Below, piece after piece: positions 61,448-64,000 of a DNA stretch of 64,000 nt. Source of the DNA: Pleurodeles waltl (Eukaryota > Chordata > Amphibia > Caudata > Salamandridae); NCBI RefSeq assembly GCF_031143425.1, contig NC_090446.1, positions 659,763,717 to 659,827,716 on the forward strand. The letters are read 5' to 3'. The first letter of the stretch is position 1. Each line of letters starts with the position of its first letter. A program made the position numbers and the translations under genes. The notes beneath the pieces were generated by a model. The model had not been told where the DNA came from. It saw only the letters and a program-made list of their open reading frames with translations, and searched no databases.

Positions 61448-62310
61448 GGGGCATATTTATACTCCGTTTGCGCCGAATTTGCATCGATTTTTTTGACGCA
61501 AATTCGACGCAAAACTAACTCCATATTTATACTTTGGCGTTAGACGCGTCTAGCGCCAAAGTTCATGAAGTTAGCGTCATTTTTTTGCGTGAATACCTTC
61601 CTTGCGTTAATGATATGCAAGGTAGGCGTTCCCGTCTTAAAAAATGACTCCGATGCATATGCGTCGGATTTATACTCCCGGGCAAAAATGACGCCCGGGA
61701 GTGGGCGGGTCTAAAAAACCCGCATTAGCGCCGGATTTTAGCGCCTGGGACCTGTGGGTAAGTCCAGGTAAGTATTTTTTTTTTTTTTTTTTTTTGTGGC
61801 ATAGGGGGGCCTGATTTGTGCCCCCCTACATGCCACTATGCCCAATGACCATGCCCAGGGGACAGAAGTCCCCTGGGCATGGCCATTGGGCAAGGGGGCA
61901 TGACTCCTGTCTTTGCTAAGACAGGAGTCATTTCAATGGGGGATGGGCGTCGTAAAAACATTGCGCAAATCGGGTTGTGGCGATTTTTTTGCCTCAGCCT
62001 GACTTGCACCATTTCTGGACGCCCATACGCCATTTTCCCCCTACGCCGGCGCTGCCTGGTGTACGTCGTTTTTTTTAACGCACACCAGACGGCGCCGGCG
62101 GCTAACGCCGGCTAACGTCATTCAATAAATACGGCGCCCGCATGGCGCTTCAGAATGGCGTTAGCCGGCGCTAATTTGTTTGACACAAAACTGCGTTGGC
62201 GCAGTTTTGCGTCAAAAAGTATAAATATGGGCCTGTATTTTTTAAATTTGCGCCGCTTTTGCATCAAAAATGTTTGCAAATGCGGCGCTAAAAAAGTATA
62301 AATATGGGCC
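61448..62310 (+). mobile_element. Multi-hairpin MITE with a doubled right end
   Basis: TTA flanks both sides (61445-61447 and 62311-62313). The left end ggggcatatttatactcc matches 43256-44171. The element reaches a first right end at 62233 (tataaatatgggcc) and then a further ~77 bp that ends in a second tataaatatgggcc at 62310. The outer TTA duplication shows that the whole 863 bp moved as one. Compared with 43256-44171 it lacks an internal segment of about 100 bp (corresponding to about 43555-43690). It sits 8 bp past the right end of K copy 2. Confidence 0.85.
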
Positions 62311-62519
62311 TTAGTCTGGTCATGTTTCTTGCCTTAGGGAAATCACTTGACTAATTACAATAGTAACTCTGAAATCACATGCAAACGGTATTTGCACAGC
62401 ATTGAAAATCTTGGGTTCTGAACAAAAACAGATTACTCCCTTATTTGTTTCCCGTGCAATTGTTTCAGTTGGCAACTACATGCAATTACATGGTGAAAAC
62501 AATGAAAAAGGGAACTACT

Positions 62520-62840
62520 GTGTGCCCTAAAAACAGAACAATAACTTGGTGCAACACACATCCTTGTGACCTAAAGAACAATCAATGACACAGTGCAACA
62601 CCAGTCCCTGTGCCATAAAAACTAAACAGTAACCAGGTGCAACACACATCCCTGCACCCTAAAAACTATTCAGTAACCCGCACACCGGCAGCTTAAAAAC
62701 TAATCACTAACCAAATGCAAAATCCATCCCTGTGTCTTAAAGACAAATCAATAACCTGATACAAACCCACACCAGTGCTCTAAAAACATAGCATTACCTG
62801 GTGCAACACCCATTTCAGCACCCTAAAACGAATCAATAAC
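62520..62840 (+). repeat. ~50-bp minisatellite
   Basis: About seven imperfect units of the form 'cctaaaaactaatcaataacctggtgcaacacccatccctg' run across the region. They lie about 45-55 bp apart and are diverged. There are no spacers of unrelated sequence, so this is not a CRISPR-like array. Confidence 0.8.
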
Positions 62841-62842
62841 CC

Positions 62843-62863
62843 TGTATATATATAAATATATAC

Positions 62864-62888
<25 letters not shown>
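62843..62888 (+). repeat. (TA)n microsatellite
   Basis: An A/T dinucleotide run with a few interruptions, followed by a T run. Confidence 0.85.
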
Positions 62889-62894
<6 letters not shown>

Positions 62895-62900
62895 CAAACG

Positions 62901-63270
62901 TTACAGGGACGTTATAGTAAGGTTCAGATTTTACACACACAAAACCATAGAATTTCAGCTGTTATAATTAGAGTTGTCTCAAGAAACTATTCCTCGTGGC
63001 CTAAGGTAACTATAACTTGTGCCCCAGTCATGCACAATTTTCTCATCAATAATTTTATTGTAAATGTTGGAGTGATAATATCAGTGATGCCATAGAAGAT
63101 GTCATCAATTACGTAATATGTGAGGGAATTAGCAGTTCATGGTGAAGGTGTGAGTTATGGTTACCTTGGGGCATGAGTTACAGTTACTTGAGATAACAAT
63201 AGCTATATGTTGTGAATTTCTGTGGTTTTGTGTGTGTAAAATCTGAACCTAACCATAATATCCCTGTAAT
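62901..63270. mobile_element. Snapback element with ~110-bp inverted arms
   Basis: The left arm ttacagggacgttatagt...ggttcagattttacacacac pairs with the right arm ending gtaattacagggat (reverse: attacagggatattatgg...ggttcagattttacacacac). The arms match well across about 110 bp each, with a ~150-bp centre. There is no coding content. End type and target duplication are unclear. Confidence 0.75.
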
Positions 63271-63364
63271 TGTTTGTGTTTTTCAGTGAATGTCTTAATT
63301 CTATTTTCTAACTATAACTTCCCTGTAGCTGTTGTTTTTTTTAGTGAATTTCACCTTTTTAAAT

Positions 63365-64000
63365 ATAATTGTACTACAATGTGTACATGGGTGTTGGTGG
63401 GGCTGTATGGGTGTGTGAGTGGGTGTGTTAGTGGTTATGTGAGTGTGTGAGTGAATAGTTTTGTGGGTCTGTGAGTGTGTGCGTGAGTGGGGACGTGGGT
63501 CTGTGACTGGGTGTGGTAGTGTCTTTGTGGTTCTGTGAGTGGGTGTGTGAATGTGTGTGTGAGTGTGTGTGTGAGTGTCTGTGTGGGTCTTTGAGTGGTT
63601 GTGGTAGAGGCTTTGTGGGTCTGTGAATGGGTGTGTGAGTCTGTGAATTGGTATGTGAGTGGGTGTGTGAAGGGCTGGTGAGTGTGTGAGGTATTGCGGT
63701 AGTGGTTTTGTGGCTCTGTGAGTGTGTGAATGAGTGTGTGAGTGGGTGTGTGAGTGTGTGAATGGGTGTGTGAGTACGGGTGTGAGTGGGTGTGTGAGTG
63801 ACTGTGTGGGTCTGTGAGTGAATGTCATAGTGGTTTTGTGGGTCTGTGGGTGGGTATGTGAGTGTGTGACTGGGTGTCAGTGCGTGTGTGAGGGGCTGGG
63901 TGGACTTGTTGGTGGGTGTGGTAATGATTTTTGTGGGTCTGTGAGTGGTGTGTGAGTAGCTGTACTGGTGTGTGAGTGGTTGTGTGGGTGTGTAAATGGC
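63365..64000 (+). repeat. GTGTGTGAGTG(G) minisatellite, to the window end
   Basis: Irregular tandem units of 'gtgagtgggtgtgt' and 'gtgggtctgtgagtg' fill the region. The - strand frame at 63301-63828 gives a His/Thr/Ser-rich protein purely from this composition. The array continues past the window. Confidence 0.9.

Noticed and set aside
62520..62840. Regular short repeats as a CRISPR-like array
   Set aside because: The units are contiguous and diverged, with no unique spacers, in a eukaryotic context.
63301..63828. 175-residue minus-strand open frame
   Set aside because: It is the translation of a GTGTGAGTG minisatellite (His/Thr/Ser repeats), not a gene.
1..64000. Host exons, tRNA or rRNA genes
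   Set aside because: I found no recognisable host protein domain outside mobile elements and no tRNA-type A/B boxes or rRNA segments. A short isolated exon could still be missed by eye.

Overview
This window reads as vertebrate nuclear DNA from a very large, transposon-filled genome. I see no host protein-coding gene, rRNA or tRNA. The strongest evidence is layered mobile DNA: PIF/Harbinger elements with decayed Myb/SANT and transposase genes, many short GGGCC-ended inverted-repeat elements with 3-bp target duplications, one Ty3/gypsy LTR retrotransposon, and an L1-like LINE. The Harbinger load and the repeat types suggest a salamander, and the Iberian ribbed newt (Pleurodeles waltl), whose genome is reported to be rich in Harbinger elements, is my best guess. 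That identification is an inference from repeat content and was not tested.

Layout: 989-6179 and 55809-61439 are two direct copies of one 5-6 kb non-coding element ('K' here), built from a 5' hairpin, a G/C-rich tandem array, a ~380-bp tandem array and a unique 3' block, with near-inverted ends (ttaaccccttcgctgcca-like). Copy 1 carries a 630-bp multi-hairpin insertion that copy 2 lacks. 6180-12749 holds no gene. 12750-23503 is a TIR-bounded Harbinger region with a + strand Myb/SANT pseudogene, a - strand transposase pseudogene and a second + strand Myb/SANT pseudogene. 23504-32600 is non-coding and contains nested small elements, a tetranucleotide microsatellite and unclassified repeats.

32887-38202 is a Ty3/gypsy element with both LTRs, a perfect 5-bp target duplication (ggtct), and broken gag and pol. 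It landed inside an L1-like reverse transcriptase reading frame whose halves lie at about 32.66-32.88 kb and 38.2-39.96 kb. 41488-42567 is one inverted-repeat element nested in another. About 42822-54950 is a second Harbinger region with a + strand Myb gene split by a 916-bp element, a - strand Myb gene and a - strand transposase that has lost its central catalytic region, plus several later insertions. 61448-62310, 62901-63270 and the GT-rich minisatellite to the end complete the window.

Functionally, the Harbinger pieces belong together: in this superfamily a DDE transposase works with a Myb/SANT DNA-binding partner, and the short TIR elements are likely non-autonomous substrates. All coding copies here are broken (stops, frameshifts, deletions, catalytic substitutions), so this stretch is a record of past activity. 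The order of insertion can be read from it: LTR element after L1, small elements after the Harbinger genes, and one small element inside another.
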